Below, one piece after another: positions 1-12,293 of a stretch of 64,000 bases of DNA. The notes under the pieces were generated by a model that saw only the letters and a list, made by a program, of their open reading frames with translations, searched no databases and was not told where the DNA came from. The position numbers and the translations under genes were made by a program. The first letter of the stretch is position 1, and each line of letters starts with the position of its first letter. The stretch is taken from contig NC_044572.1 of assembly GCF_901933205.1 (NCBI RefSeq), positions 30,466,501 through 30,530,500 of the forward strand. The letters are read 5' to 3'. This stretch comes from Camarhynchus parvulus. Taxonomy: Eukaryota; Chordata; Aves; Passeriformes; Thraupidae.

Positions 1-699
1 TGTTAAAAATTTTAACTTGAACAGATTAGGAAAGCTGTGAGGGGTATCCCATTATCAAAGAATGACAGGATGCTTGTTTTGTATATATGCAGAGGGAGAG
101 AGAGAAAGAGAGTCTATTATTTTAAATGGCAGATGCCTTGCTTTCTACACAGAATTTCCATGTTAATGGAAGTAAATAATGTGCCTGAAACATACCCATA
201 TCATAATCTGGCTAACAAAATACATGGACTAGTTAAAAACCACATTTCATACCTTAGTACCTTACAGCTAAAGTCATAACAACCGTGGTGAAGGTTTAAT
301 ACATCTCTGTTCATGATTCAGCTGGATATAATCCTGAATTCACTGGATAAATTTCCACTGAGATTGTTGGAGTGACTGTCCAGTTGATGAGAAGAACTGA
401 TGTTGAGTTGATGAGAAGTTGATAAGATGATCTAGGAATCCTCAAGATTTCAGCTTTCCATGGAAATTTGATTTACTAACTAAGGAATAATCATGGACAC
501 ATATCAGCTGTTTTCTTAAGAAAAGAACTATCAACAGTGTTTTCACAGGGATAGTAATTTTCTGTATCTGGAACTCCATTGGGTTGCAAACCAATGACTG
601 GCACATAATTGGCTTTCTGTGTATTGGGATAAAAGCATAAAATAACCAAGGTAAAAAGCTTGGAGATTAACTTTCATTGGTTTTTCCCCTTTATTCCAG
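1..699 (+). other. HDAC9: HDAC9 intron, 3' part
   Basis: This is the downstream end of an intron whose 5' part lies outside the window. It is AT-rich, with no coding potential beyond short chance reading frames and no repeat I recognise. A pyrimidine-rich stretch (about 681-697) leads to the acceptor AG at 698-699. Confidence 0.85.
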
Positions 700-822
700 C
701 ACCTGGTTTCCCAGCAACGCCTTTTGATACAGGATGAATCAGTGAACTTGTTGAGTCTGTACACATCCCCTTCTCTGCCCAACATTACCTTGGGACTTCC
801 AGCAATACAACCTCAAATCAGT
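700..822 (+). CDS. HDAC9: HDAC9 coding exon A (regulatory half, [14 protein letters not shown] motif)
   Basis: This 123-nt exon encodes 41 residues in phase 0-0. It starts [20 protein letters not shown] and ends AIQPQIS. The acceptor follows a pyrimidine run ending TTATTCCAG, and the donor AGT|GTAAGT is near consensus. The core [14 protein letters not shown] is shared by HDAC4 and HDAC9 and lies in the corepressor region between the nuclear localisation signal and the glutamine-rich stretch. No catalytic residue is present. Because both ends are phase 0, skipping the exon would keep the reading frame. Compared with human HDAC9 as I recall it, the bird copy has [15 protein letters not shown] where human has QMVSQQRILIHEDSM, which is normal ortholog divergence. 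The identification is secure; the exon number in the full gene is not visible here. Confidence 0.95.
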
Positions 823-2872
823 GTAAGTGACCAGTCTCAAATGTTCCTGCATACGTTTGCTTCCAGAAAACCTGCTTTCTGATTGTTCTCTTTATATTTT
901 TAGCATTTTGGAACACAAGCAATCCAGAGTAGGAACCAGACCTCTCCATGCTTTGGGCACAACTTGAAAGCAATATTATTCTTGATCTCAAATAAACAAG
1001 TGCCAGTGTGGATCTTAGCTAAGTACGGGCCATGTGCATTGCATTTATGCCAGATAACAGATTTCAGATGTGGCAAGAAGTATATGAGGAGATCATTTAG
1101 TATAAAAGTTGAAAATATATGATAATTTCTACCTGTAACTTTTTTATGAGATTCCAGTAATGACTTAAGCTGAGCTGGAATGTTGTAGGAGAAGAATGTA
1201 GTATTCCTCTAGCTCAGTAAAATACCTGAAAATTTTGCTACTTTCAAAATTTACAGCAGGTCAAAATTTACCTGCTTTCCAACAACAACAACAACAAAGT
1301 AAAAATACTGATATGTGGTGGTTCTATACAAAAGTGTGGGAGTTGGTAACTTCTATGAAGAAATTAGGGGTTGTAAGCACAGGTTTCATGGAGGTGAAAA
1401 AAATATTAAATCTATACAATCGACAATGGTTTGTAATAATGCTACTTAATTCCAGCGCTAAATGAAGTTTAAGTCAAAGTTCCATGTTATTTTGTGGCAT
1501 TTTCAATACATTTACTGTTCTTAGCAGCAATGTATTGCTGCAGTCTAACATTTTAACATCAGGTACAGAACCTTGCAAAGAAAATTATGTAAGCCTGAAA
1601 TCAGTTCTCTAGAAATATTAGCAAACTATTGTTTTTGAAGGATGGAAAAATTGAGCATCATGAAAGGTAATGCTTACTTTCTCAGAGGATATCATCAAAA
1701 ATTTCTTAGCTATTTCGCAAAAATATAACTAGCTTCAACTAGCTTCAAAGTAAAGTTATAACATTAAAAAGAAAGGAAAATATGTTTAATTTGCTCACTC
1801 AAATCTTATAAGCTTTTGATGTGGCCAACTAGCACCAAATATTACTTTTGGCATTAGAAAAAACAAAGGAATTGATTTATACAAGTAATGTTTATTTCTG
1901 TTACTAGAACAAGCAGTTGCAAATTGAATATACAGCTTACTTTGGTGTTTGTTTTTCAGGGGAGGAAGATAGCAGTGTGAAGTAAGCATATATCAAAAAA
2001 AAAAAATTGTGAAAACCTTATTTTAGAATTTAATGGAATTCACATTGTCAGAGATACTGTTTTTACTATGACTTACCATTTGTGGTTATCTGTAAGCCTC
2101 AATGTGCATATTTCTGTTAGATTATTATTCTTGCTGTAAGAATTGTTATTCCGCTTGAACTACTATTTCAAGATTTTTTTTTAAATAGGCAAAGAACAAA
2201 GTAATATAAAGTACATTTGCAATTATGAAGGGCCAAAACTTCCAAAAGCTTTAAATCAATAACTGTGCAATTTATAAGGCACTTCAAAATGCCACGCACC
2301 TAACACATCTCTTGATGATTCTGTAGATGAGACTTTAACTGTATAAGCTTGCTTTGCAAAGGGTAAAACTTACATTTGTGCTGTCCTTCAGGGAGTCAGG
2401 GAGTGCTCCAGGAAAAGTAATAGCTTCCCACTACTACAGGTAACTATTTTGTTTTGCTGATTGGCTTGCTGTTTGATGGAAAGTTACATGAAAAACCAAG
2501 CCTTGCCTATTTCAAACTCAATGCAAACTATTTCCTCTGATCCTGTAGTTTCCTGTGTTGGAGGCTGTGCAAAGGTCTTTAGAAATTTTAAGGATAGTTT
2601 CTGTCCTTGCATTAATAATGTTCTAACTAGTAATTCCTTATGCTTTGGCTTTTATTGCTGGTTTTTTTTTCAACTGGTTTCAGTACTCAGTTTCTCACAG
2701 CGTTACATTTAACTGGCATGTTCTTCCTTTTCATCTCAAAGTGTAAGATAGGGATGTTAACCTTTTCTCCTGTATGTGTTCATGAAGACGTAAGACCATC
2801 TAATCAAGCAGAGGTATAAATGGCCACTTACTTCTTTGGGAAGCAGTTACCAATGCTGTTGTTCTTTGACAG
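823..2872 (+). other. HDAC9: HDAC9 intron (2.05 kb)
   Basis: The intron runs from donor GTAAGT at 823 to an acceptor AG at 2871-2872. It is AT-rich and unremarkable. A short direct duplication of AACTAGCTTC lies near 1728-1747 and an A-run near 1996-2007. I see no repeat family, RNA gene or open frame that looks real. Confidence 0.85.
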
Positions 2873-3083
2873 GCTTCGTCGTCATTCAAAGAAAAGCAGA
2901 AGGGGGAGACCCCACCACTTAGACAAGGAGTGGCCTTGGCTGGACAGTATGGAGGAAACATTCCTCCATCATCACCTCATCCTCACATTGCTATGGAGGG
3001 AAAGCCAAACAGCAGCCACCAAGCTCTCTTGCAGCATCTGTTACTGAAAGAACAAATGAGACAGCAAAAACTTCTTGTGACTG
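2873..3083 (+). CDS. HDAC9: HDAC9 coding exon B ([19 protein letters not shown] segment)
   Basis: This 211-nt exon (phase 0 to 1) encodes about 70 residues starting [20 protein letters not shown]. It continues [20 protein letters not shown] and ends in the conserved helix [21 protein letters not shown]. The final G nucleotide completes a glycine codon with the next exon. The acceptor is TTCTTTGACAG and the donor ACTG|GTAATG is moderate. The [10 protein letters not shown] block matches the equivalent HDAC4 region (LLQHMVLLEQ) and belongs to the regulatory half, which recruits partners rather than catalysing deacetylation. Serine and proline dominate the first half, suggesting a flexible linker. 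Skipping this exon alone would shift the frame; skipping it together with the next would not. Confidence 0.95.
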
Positions 3084-3494
3084 GTAATGATCAAAGCTCC
3101 AGAAATACTAATTTAAGATGTTTTTAATGACATTTGTGTTTGGTTTAAACTAAATGCGGTAATTACATATACCGCACATCCTAACTCTTGGGAAATGTGG
3201 AAGGGTGGAAGAAAAAAGGACAGCATCTTTGTTTTCCCTTTTAGTGATTCTGTTCCAGTCTGTTAGCCTGAAAGAATTCAATGATTACAGAAAAGAGAAA
3301 ATGATTACTTCATCACATTCTTTTGTAGCAGCTGAACTTCCCAGCATGGCGAGGCACGTGATACACGTCCCACTGCATCAGTGCAGATGCAGAGTTCTGC
3401 AATGTACACCCCTCTTCTTACTGAAAGCTTTCTTTCCTGTTAGAACTATTATTGGTTGTTTTTCACAGGGGAGTGAAATGTCCCTGTTTTGCAG
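3084..3494 (+). other. HDAC9: HDAC9 intron (411 bp) with tandem CACGTG/ACGTG
   Basis: This is a short intron. Around 3349-3370, within GAGGCACGTGATACACGTCC, an E-box CACGTG is followed closely by a second ACGTG core, a spacing seen in USF/MYC- or HIF-type sites. Otherwise it contains only ordinary AT-rich sequence and a pyrimidine-rich end before the acceptor TTTTGCAG. Confidence 0.8.
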
Positions 3495-3712
3495 GAGCGG
3501 TTCCTCTTCATCCACAGTCTCCTTTAGCAGCAAAGGAGAGAGTCTCACCTGGCATAAGAGCTTCCCACAAACTGCCTCGTCACAGGCCACTGAACAGAAC
3601 CCAGTCTGCTCCTCTTCCTCAGAGTACTTTGGCCCAGCTGGTCATCCAGCAGCAACATCAGCAATTTTTGGAAAAGCAGAAACAGTACCAACAGCAGATC
3701 CACATGAATAAG
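3495..3712 (+). CDS. HDAC9: HDAC9 coding exon C (14-3-3 site RTQSAP and glutamine-rich helix)
   Basis: This 218-nt exon (phase 1 to 0) encodes [20 protein letters not shown], then [18 protein letters not shown], then the segment [20 protein letters not shown] and ends [16 protein letters not shown] is the class IIa 14-3-3 docking site (equivalent to HDAC4 Ser467). Its serine is phosphorylated by CaMK/PKD-type kinases, driving 14-3-3 binding and nuclear export. The following glutamine-rich helix corresponds to part of the class IIa oligomerisation region. The acceptor TTTTGCAG|GA and donor AAG|GTGAGT are strong. Reading through the donor would stop at 3773-3775 after about 20 novel codons, for which I know no isoform. 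A second frame is also open across this exon but looks like chance. Confidence 0.96.
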
Positions 3713-4074
3713 GTGAGTTCCCAAAGTAAAGAATTTCCAATAAATTTAAAGATGAAAACTAAGACCAAAAGTTAGTTATTGGCACCATGTCATCATGGAC
3801 AATAGAAAGGATTTTGCTAGAGTATCTTTTTTGTTTATGCATAATTGATATATACATTTTTATGGATCTTAATTTTAAAGTTCTGAAATAGGCTACAATT
3901 CAGCAAAATAGAGTTGCTTACAGTTTTACCTGATAAGTGTTTTCCTGTTGAATGGTAAACTATGTCTTAAAAATTGATGTGTACTTCTAAGCTGCAGCAA
4001 TGACTCCACTTGCTGCTTTTGAATTGTATTAAAACTTGTCTTATTGTGGACTAGAATGCTGCATAAATAGATAA

Positions 4075-4094
4075 CTCATTTGAACTCAAATGAG
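4075..4094. repeat. Perfect inverted repeat, 9-bp arms
   Basis: CTCATTTGA is followed by a 2-nt spacer (AC) and its exact reverse complement TCAAATGAG. No function is known; it may be chance in AT-rich DNA. Confidence 0.9.
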
Positions 4095-7000
4095 CTTATT
4101 AAATTGATGGGTTTATATATGAAGCTTTCTAAACATCTGGAGAAATTTTTAATCAGTATTTATCAAACTGACTTTTCTCTGTGAGTAGCATGAAAGTTTT
4201 TTACCTTTATGGCGATATAAAATGACCATATAAGGAGAAAGAGAAAAATGTCCTGTTGCTGGTATCTGACACAGAGTTGAATCATATAGTACAAGATTCT
4301 CTGTACAGTAACACCTTATTCTGAGCAGGGGCAAGGGAAAGAAGAAAAGGCAGCATCCATTAATAAACAAAGAGCAACAGATTCTAAATAGATTTATCGG
4401 GAAGCAATAATTCTACAAAAAAATCAAGTTGCTACCTGCTCTGAAATTAAGATATGCAAATAATTGCATGTTTTTATTTGGAGAACATTTTTCTGCACTT
4501 AGTACACAGTTTTCCACAATTTGTATGCTGAAGCTCCACTAGTATTACAAAGATTTAATTACATACCTTTACTTGTCTTCTTTTGTTTTAGTCTTACTCA
4601 ATAACTATATATGAGGCAATGTCAAAGAAGAAAAGATGAAAAGTGGACATTCAGTTCTTGTACCTAAGGAAAAAAAAAATCAATCTACCTTACTTACTGG
4701 GTGAATTTCCCAGGGGTTACTGATTCTTTGGAATCTACTAAGAATTCCCAACAAAATTAGAAACAAACCTAGAGTTTAAGTACATACTTTGTACAGTGGT
4801 TTAGTTATTAAATCTTGTCTTAATTAGGAAAAATGAAGACCAGAAAACTTCAAAGTTCAGAGCTGATCCTTGCATGTTAACCCCTCTCAGCTTGGGTGTT
4901 TTGATTACTCAACTAGGACTCCAGTTGGCTTTTCTTTGAGTATGCATTCCATATGTTTAATCAAGATGGCATATGTATATCTCATAGCCTCAGGTTTTGA
5001 AAATATTTCACCTTCCCTCAATTGTCTAAAAAGGCTTTTTAACTGCTAAAGTACTGGGTCTTTGTACTACAAACCCATCAATTCGTGCATTCCTCACAAA
5101 GCAAAGAACCCCACTGATGTGTTTTTCTTAGATAATATGGTTATTGATATAAATTCTGCCATAGCATTTGGGGGTATGTGATGGGGCATTATGAGCATTT
5201 GTCCCCCATGTGAAAATGAAACTTGAGGCGCATAACCATATATATCTAGTCATGTAGGACTAGGAATGCATTGCATCTTACCAGAGATAGATGGGATAAG
5301 GAAGAAAAAAGATTGGAGTTGGTTCATGATAATGCTTGTTTCAGTAATTTTTCTTCTCAGTTGAACTACAGTGAAAATACACGCTAATGAGGATAATTCC
5401 CTCTCATACTTGAAATATGCCTTTATTCTCATGTGGGTCTTTGTGATGGAGACAAAACTGGTGAATCTGGCTGTTATTCTGTACAGTATAATCCATATAC
5501 AAATGCAGAGAGTGATCCTATCCTAGGGCCTCTCTCTGCCTTGAACCTCCATAACCTACTTTTGCCCCAAGAGCTTCTTGGTCTCCTTTATTCCTACTCC
5601 CAGAGCAACCAGGCTTCTTCAGGAGCACAGTAACTCCTCAGAGCAGCAAATGCCTGAGGAGGAATGAGATCATGTTGTAGCCAGAGAAGCAGTGGGTTTT
5701 CTGAGGATGCACGTGTTTTATCAGACTTTAAAGTTTGCAGCATCTAGATTCTTCTCCATGCTCAGAAGAACCATTTTGAAGAATAGTACTGAAAAATGTC
5801 GGTGCTGTAACCATGTGTCTGTTCTCCACAAGGGCACAGAAGCCAGGGGGCTTCCTTATGTACTTGCAGAACCTGATTTTTATAAACTGGAATTTAAGGG
5901 TACCCAGTGGACAAGAGAGAGAAAAAAAAAGATCAAATCATGAAGTAGCTTTTAAACAGTGAATTTAAAGGTGTCTTCTTTAACCTTTTAGCTAAAAGTT
6001 CAGATTGAACTCCTGTGACTACATAAGGTTTTTGAGCTCTGCTAGAGTGGTAGAATATACTTTGTTCAGTCTTAAAACTTGCCTCTGTTCACAGTTGAAG
6101 TTATTTTTTCATTACATAATTTGCGCTGCTTTACAATCAAACTCTGCAAAGCAGAGTTATACTTATTTGAAACTTTAAACAGTAGATATTCCAGACCAGA
6201 TAGGAAAGCAACTAAATATTTTATTTCTTAGGATAAGTTTGGGCATATGTCAAGTGAACACGTGAGCTTGTTTTTTTCTGTTCTTCTGTCCTTTTCTCTT
6301 CATGGGCTGCATAGTGAAATCTACACAGAGGTATAAGTCCTGCCTTTTCAGTCATGGAAAATACATAGATTTCATTTAATAAGGACTACCCAAGGACCCT
6401 AAAAGTTTTGGTAATAAAAGACTAGAACCACTTTAAACTGTTAAGACTGTGAAATGCTAGTTGACCAAGATCTTGGAGCAAATTAATGTCTTCTTTTTTG
6501 TTTTCTATTTCCCTTAAGATTTTATTTCTTATGTTTAGGTCTTCAAGTACTTAAGTTTTCAGTATTCAACTGAACCCACAATTTGAGCATTTGCCCTGAG
6601 CTAAGATGCCAGGGCATGTGTCAGCACTCCCTGATAACTGGTTTTGGACTGATCTCTTTGGCTGACTTATATATGCAACAACAAAAAGAGGAAGAGAACC
6701 ACCTTTTCCTCACCCCATTGTTCTTTCATTTCTCTTGTATTAAAAAGAAAACCAAACCTGTTTTTTTTTGTGAGGAAAAAATGCACTTCAGCACCAAGCC
6801 AGTGCTGCTGTGAGGGTGATAACAAGCAAAATCTAACATAGGTCAGAGGTAAAGGATTCCCCTGGATCATTTACATTCTGAAAAGAAACAAATCATTGCC
6901 AAAAGGTGTGCCTCTGTCCTTACTAGAAAAGAGGAGATCCCCTATGGATTATTTCTGGTCAGCTGTCAGATGCCTGGCTTTTGATGTGGGAAATGGTATA

Positions 7001-10000
7001 TCCACTGAAGTCTGACATTTATACCTGTGGGATCTAGTACACTGACCTTCTGAAAACATTCTGCAAATGTTGACATCTCTTCCAAAAGTAGGTAAAACCC
7101 TTGTCCCAGAATTAATAATGAATGTGAAGTAACCTGAACTCAGCTTGTCTTAGGGAAGACCAGCTTTGCCATTGTCAGCTTTAATATACTTCTGTCCAAA
7201 TGACAGCTTATTTCCTCATAATGTCCTTTGATCACCATTGCAGATCTTCATTCTGCTCAATAAATGGAGACCAAAGCCCAAAACCCCCAGTTAAAACTAA
7301 TGCAATTGGATACCAGAAGACCACTACTACAAAAAAGAAAAAAATAAAATCTTGATATTATTGTGTATATCTGTACCTACAAAGCTTTGACCCAGCCAGT
7401 TAGAGAAAAAAATGAGGATTTTGATTTAACTAATCTAAATGCAAAGCCCTAGCAGAAGCCTGTGCTCAAGAAAATTTCAGAAATCATAATGTGAAGAGTA
7501 CACGAACAAAGCCATCTGTCTTTAGAAGTTATTTTTGCCACGTATGATGAATAAGGCCTGCCTCTACTGAAGCTGAAGTCTTCACTGGGGCCAAGATTTT
7601 ATTTGATCAATACAGGAACCCTATTTGTGTTCTTAAGTTGTGTATTCATAGCATCTTGGTAATTTGTTTTCCATTGTTTCCATTTCTCTGTATTGGAGAA
7701 GTAAAGGGTAGAATAATGGGATAGTTGGTATGTGCTCTAAAGTATGGGAGGTGTATGGATAATGTTAAGGTTTATATAAGAAACACCTGAATTTCAGTTT
7801 TCATTCTAGGATGTCAGTTGGTTTAAAGGATCCTGAATAGGGAATTGGTGACCAGGAAAGCCTGTGAGGTAAAAAAATATATAGGAAGTGAATATTCATT
7901 AGTAATAGATGGTGTTCTCAGTTTACCAATATCTCTTAATAAAAAATTTAAAATAATACAGACATTTATGTTGATGGAAAAATAGCAGTATTATTTATTG
8001 CCAGTGGGAAAACTGAAAAGATACAGTTAACCCCAGATTAATCATTCATTTCTCTGAATGATGTTTAATGGAAGGTGGAAGACCAGGTTCAGCAGTACTA
8101 AATCAATCTAGCTTCATTAAACATATTACACTGAGGCTTTGGCTTTGCAGCTTGCAAATCTGACTAGCATCTCCTGTAGGTGACAAATAATCTTTCAAGT
8201 ATGGGTAGTAGCAGGGGATTATTTGGGAAAAAACTAAAAGGAACTGTTGTCTGTTTGGAACTGGACAATGCCCAGAGCATTTTCCCCTTTATTGAGAGCT
8301 AATGTCTAAGCCATAATGCAGAAGAATGATTTTGAAAGATAAATTCATCCCTTAGAAATATTGGTCCTACATGAGTAACTGGGACAGCAGGAAGCAGGTG
8401 CCAAGTTGTTTTCAGCACAGCTAACAATGTGCATACAACACACATAGCTGGTGATCTGACTGCCATAGGGGAGAAGGGGAAAAAGTGTTCTGTAACAATA
8501 TACATGAGCTCTTAGAAATGACTGTCATGATTTTAAAAAGAACAATTAATCAAGGATGGAAATGTGTTGGTTGGCTGCTGCAGGACTTCGTGATTTTGTC
8601 TCTTTGAAAAGGCATCTTATTTAAAACACTGTATTTTACAAATGCATATAATTTCAAAGGAGAAAATTACAGGATCTGCAGCTGAAGGACCTATAAAATG
8701 GTCTATTGCAGTGTCCAGATTATTTAGTTTTCCATTGTTCTGTACAACCAAACAGGTTAGGATAAGTTTGGTATCTTTTACTTTGATTGGACTCTTGCAG
8801 TTATAGAATGGAGTTGATATCTGTCCATACTTCCTCTCCTGCTGATACTATTTACTTTGATTCATGCATATCCTTTATAGCTTAATTTCCTGAAGATAAA
8901 AGCAAAAAATATATAGACTGTATTAGCATGAAGACATTTTTTTAGTGACCATTTAAAATGGAATAGTTGATAGCAGTAAAGTATACTGGTAAAATATAAC
9001 CAACATGTGCAACCCTTAATTTATTAGGGAAATAAACTATGGTTTTATTATTATTTTTAAATATAATCCCACTAAAACTCAGATTAAGCAATTACTTTTT
9101 CAAAATAAAAAGAGATGCATTAAGATTAGGAGAAATATCTTCATGTAGCTACAGATAAGTCAGAAAAAAAAGGGTAAATGGGGGTTTAAAGTGAAAGGTT
9201 TAAACATTGAGTGTGAGCAGAAGTATCCAGCTGTGCAATGAAAGGACCTGAGCAGCATTTCATTCAGAACATTTTCTGCTGTGTAACCCATTTTTAGATA
9301 GAGAAGATAGAAGTACTGGCTCTAAACTGCTATCTTCATATATTTCCAGATACAGTGGTATCACTAGGAGATATAATTTAAAGTGAGATGTTTCTGACTT
9401 AGAAGTGTCCAGTAATGTTACTAGTATAATTACTGGAATAGGATGGGGCCAAGCTGTCTTTAAATAAAACTTCAACAAACATGGAAGCATCGTGGTGATA
9501 CAGAGAAAGCAGTCAGCTGTGGCTTAGCAGTCTGAGCAGTAGAAGGGATTTTCAGGTTTTGGGTCATGTCCCCCCCATTCCATCCATGCAATTTGATCAT
9601 GCTCCATCATATGAAAAGACGTGACCGTAATGCCTCATAGCCCCTTGCCTGAGGCTTAGTTAAAATCACAGTGGAGAGGATGTTTTTAATAAAATTTTGT
9701 AGTAAAGAAGGTAATATAAATGCACTTTTTAAACTCTATTGAGTAAATATATAAAGACTTTAATTTCACAGAGTTTTAGAAAAATTAATTTGCTTATCTC
9801 CTCCTGTTGCTGGAATCTGGAGCAAATCACCTGCTGAATTCCATAGCATGGGAGAAGAGTCCAAAATGGGAACACAGCAAACTGAAATGCACACAAAATC
9901 CACTCTAAGTCTCTGCAACCCCCTTAGGTGTGCTTGTTCTCTTCACTGATTACATGCAAGAAGGGTCTGAAGGTGATCCATATATAGATTCTGTACTGCA

Positions 10001-10397
10001 GTCCATCATGTGCTGCCTCAGAAAGCTCAGCAGTAGATCTGTACCCATACAGCAGTGTAAAGAAGAAAGAGCCTGACATAAAAGCGAAAAAGTATAAAAG
10101 AAAGAAGAGCAGTAATGAGCCAAATATGTGTCTTAACTTTGCTGTGGGCATGCATTCATTTTCTCTTGGCTTCCCCTGCAGAAAAACCCACCTGGTGTCA
10201 AGTAACTGGCACAGGGAATGGTTTACAGATGGATCAGCCTCAGTGATTCCTGTAGTTTATATGATTATCTGTCACACGGATGTTTCAGCTTGTATTTGCT
10301 CACTTGCAGCCAGCCATGCAGCCTTACCTGCGTTTCTCTTCCTGCTTGAGGAGTAGGAAAGGCTCCCCACAAATGGTCAACTAATTAACAATCATAA

Positions 10398-10428
10398 CAA
10401 TGATAATAATAGTAATAATAATAATAAG
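10398..10428. repeat. AAT-type microsatellite
   Basis: An imperfect (AAT)n run with TGATAATAATAGTAATAATA lies within the intron. It is a simple sequence repeat with no coding content. Confidence 0.9.
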
Positions 10429-10559
10429 TGAAAGGAGGGTACCTGAGCTGATTACAGGCAGCTAGATTTGGTACCTTCTTGGTCAGTGTCATCCCCTGAG
10501 AAACAACTGGAAAAGATTTATAGGTTTGATCTGAGAAATTTTTCAGATGCTGCGTAATG

Positions 10560-11012
10560 AAAGGAGACTCCCCACATCAGTTGAAGCAGTAAGGGCATGC
10601 CACCTGCAGCATGCAGGGTACTCACATTGTGATTTGCCAGTTACTCCAGTAATGAAGAGGGATTTTTTATTTGTTTATTTTTAGTAACCCATTAAACTCC
10701 CATTACACCTCAAAAATGAAGGTTTGCTGTGACAATAGCCAGACAGGCATCCTCTGAGGAATTTGTTTCTCCACTGATGTGAGGCATATGCATCAGAGCA
10801 TCAATCAGAACTGTATAAATTGATCTTTCAACTCTCCTTGTTGACTTCATTGGATTTCCTAAATCTAGCTGCAGCTTCTTGAACACAGTTTACATGACAA
10901 ACCGGCATTTTTCTATATGCACTAGCAAGCTGAATGAAACTGTATGGTCCATGGTTTGTGACAAAACCAGACATCCTGCAGCCATTAATATACTCAGTAA
11001 TTGAGTATATAA
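10560..11012. promoter_or_regulatory. Candidate intronic enhancer block with palindrome
   Basis: This non-coding stretch is less monotonous than its surroundings and is dense in short binding-site-like words: GTAATGAA, CCATTACACC, CAATCA, TTGATCTTTCA and ATATGCA. It ends in a perfect inverted repeat (10988-11010). No repeat family is recognisable. Whether it is conserved cannot be seen from one sequence, so the regulatory role is inference. Confidence 0.3.
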
Positions 11013-11239
11013 TACTAGCTAAAACTCAGTCTGAAAGACATGACTGATGGTTGGGGGAGACAGATGGGAAGAGGAAAGTATATAGGAGTAAAGGTAAAAG
11101 GTGTTTTTTCCCTCTCAAGATATTTGATTTAGATGATACAAAACAGTATTTACTTGAAATCAAGTGGGCCAGTTGAAAAAATTATAATTACTCACTGAAC
11201 CCTGCAACTTCTTACTCACATGTCTGATATCTGGCTCTT

Positions 11240-11640
11240 TCAACAAAGTGGGGATTTTTTTCAGTTTAGGTTTTTGGACTGCATGTGGAGAATTTTGGAA
11301 TGCATTGGCTTCATCTTAAACAGCAAAACACAAACTGCACATGATTGCAGCACTCAGGCATCCGGCACTTCCGTGGAGCTTTAAAATAGCAGTTAATGGG
11401 CTGGAGCTGGTGTTGCCTTGGGAGCTGTGTTATATCATCATTGCTCGGACTGGGATACCTGTGCAGTGCACCACAAAGGCTGTAGTCCTTCCACTCATGG
11501 ACAGATGTGCTCGTAGTATCCTTGTGCCAAAGAATAGGGGACTCACACCAGCTCTTTGCCGCTTCTCCTTTGTTGGCTTTCAGTGCCTTCACACTTTAAT
11601 TGATAGAGATGTTTGTGTGAAAATTCTCTAATTTGCCTAT
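11240..11640. promoter_or_regulatory. Candidate regulatory block upstream of exon D
   Basis: About 400 bp with several CpGs (for example CATCCGGCACTTCCG and TGCTCGGACT) sits in CpG-poor intron. It has a TEAD-like GGAATG(C) in TTTTGGAATGCATTGG near 11293-11308. Both strands are open here (96 codons on + at 11341-11631, 93 on - at 11311-11592), but neither product resembles a known protein and no splice sites frame them. It lies 0.4-0.8 kb before the exon carrying the MITR/HDAC9 decision. Function is unproven. Confidence 0.25.
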
Positions 11641-12023
11641 AACAAAATATTAACCAGATTACTAGTTTGCTTATATCTTAGTATTCCTTTATTTTTTTGT
11701 GTTGTGGGTAATTAACTGTAAGATGGTATTTCTGCATTCGTGTTTGAAGAAAGACTAATTTCTCTAGTTTACCAGCTGTAGCAGTGTAACAGATGTGTCA
11801 TGTTTTTCATTATCTATAAACATGGTATTTTCTGCTGCAGAATAAAAAATGGCCTTTTGCTTAGGGACTTTTGTTCTTTTTTCCGGATACACCAGTGTTT
11901 TGATAGTGCATGGCTACATGGGTTTGCTGTGGACACTTTAATTTCATCTGTGCAGATCTAGTACTTCTTCATGTTTGGCGTCAGTGAAAAGAGTCAGTGC
12001 TTGTTCCCCTCTTCTCTTTCCAG

Positions 12024-12293
12024 ATGCTCTCTAAGTCCATTGAGCAGCTTAAGCAGCCTGGCAGTCACCTGGAGGAAGCTGAAGAAGAGCTTCATGGAGA
12101 TCACTCAATGCAGGAAGAGCAAGCTCCCGCCAGCAGTGCCAGCGTTAGGGCTGAGAGCAGCAGTGCTGGTGTGGATGACAGAATAGGACAGCAGGTGGGG
12201 GCTGTGAAAGTCAAAGAGGAGCCACTGGACAGTGATGAGGATGTTCAAACCCAGCAAATGGAATCTGGGGAGCAAGCTGCTTTTATGCAACAG
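12024..12293 (+). CDS. HDAC9: HDAC9 coding exon D (acidic SUMO motif; last exon shared with MITR)
   Basis: This 270-nt exon (phase 0-0) encodes 90 residues: [20 protein letters not shown], an acidic and serine-rich stretch, then [16 protein letters not shown] and [23 protein letters not shown] is a SUMO acceptor consensus (hydrophobic-K-x-E) followed by acidic residues; the equivalent lysine in HDAC4 (VKQEP) and in MITR is known to be SUMOylated. The acceptor CTCTTTCCAG is strong. The donor CAG|GTAATA lacks G at +5, which fits its role as the branch point between full-length HDAC9 (spliced to 52179) and MITR (not spliced). Because the exon is 270 nt with both ends in phase 0, it can also be skipped without a frameshift. 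Confidence 0.96.

Larger units (their letters stand above)
3713..12023 (+). other. HDAC9: HDAC9 intron (8.3 kb)
   Basis: Mostly plain AT-rich intron. It contains an inverted repeat at 4075-4094 (9-bp arms), a smaller one at 8041-8062, an AAT-type microsatellite at 10398-10428, and two denser non-coding blocks listed separately (10560-11012 and 11240-11640). I recognise no CR1 or other interspersed repeat. The reading frames at 5433-5943, 6583-6870, 9260-9490 and 9924-10356 look like chance and match nothing I know. Confidence 0.8.

Noticed and set aside
2820..3047. 75-codon frame overlapping exon B
   Set aside because: It is out of frame with the recognised HDAC9 peptide and starts in the intron.
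3205..3711. 168-codon frame overlapping exon C in another reading frame
   Set aside because: The HDAC9 frame across the exon is clearly the conserved one; the alternative product is low-complexity and resembles nothing. Its upstream half lies in the intron.
3713..3775. Read-through after exon C as another truncated isoform
   Set aside because: The donor AAG|GTGAGT is strong, the 20 extra codons are low-complexity, and I know of no such isoform.
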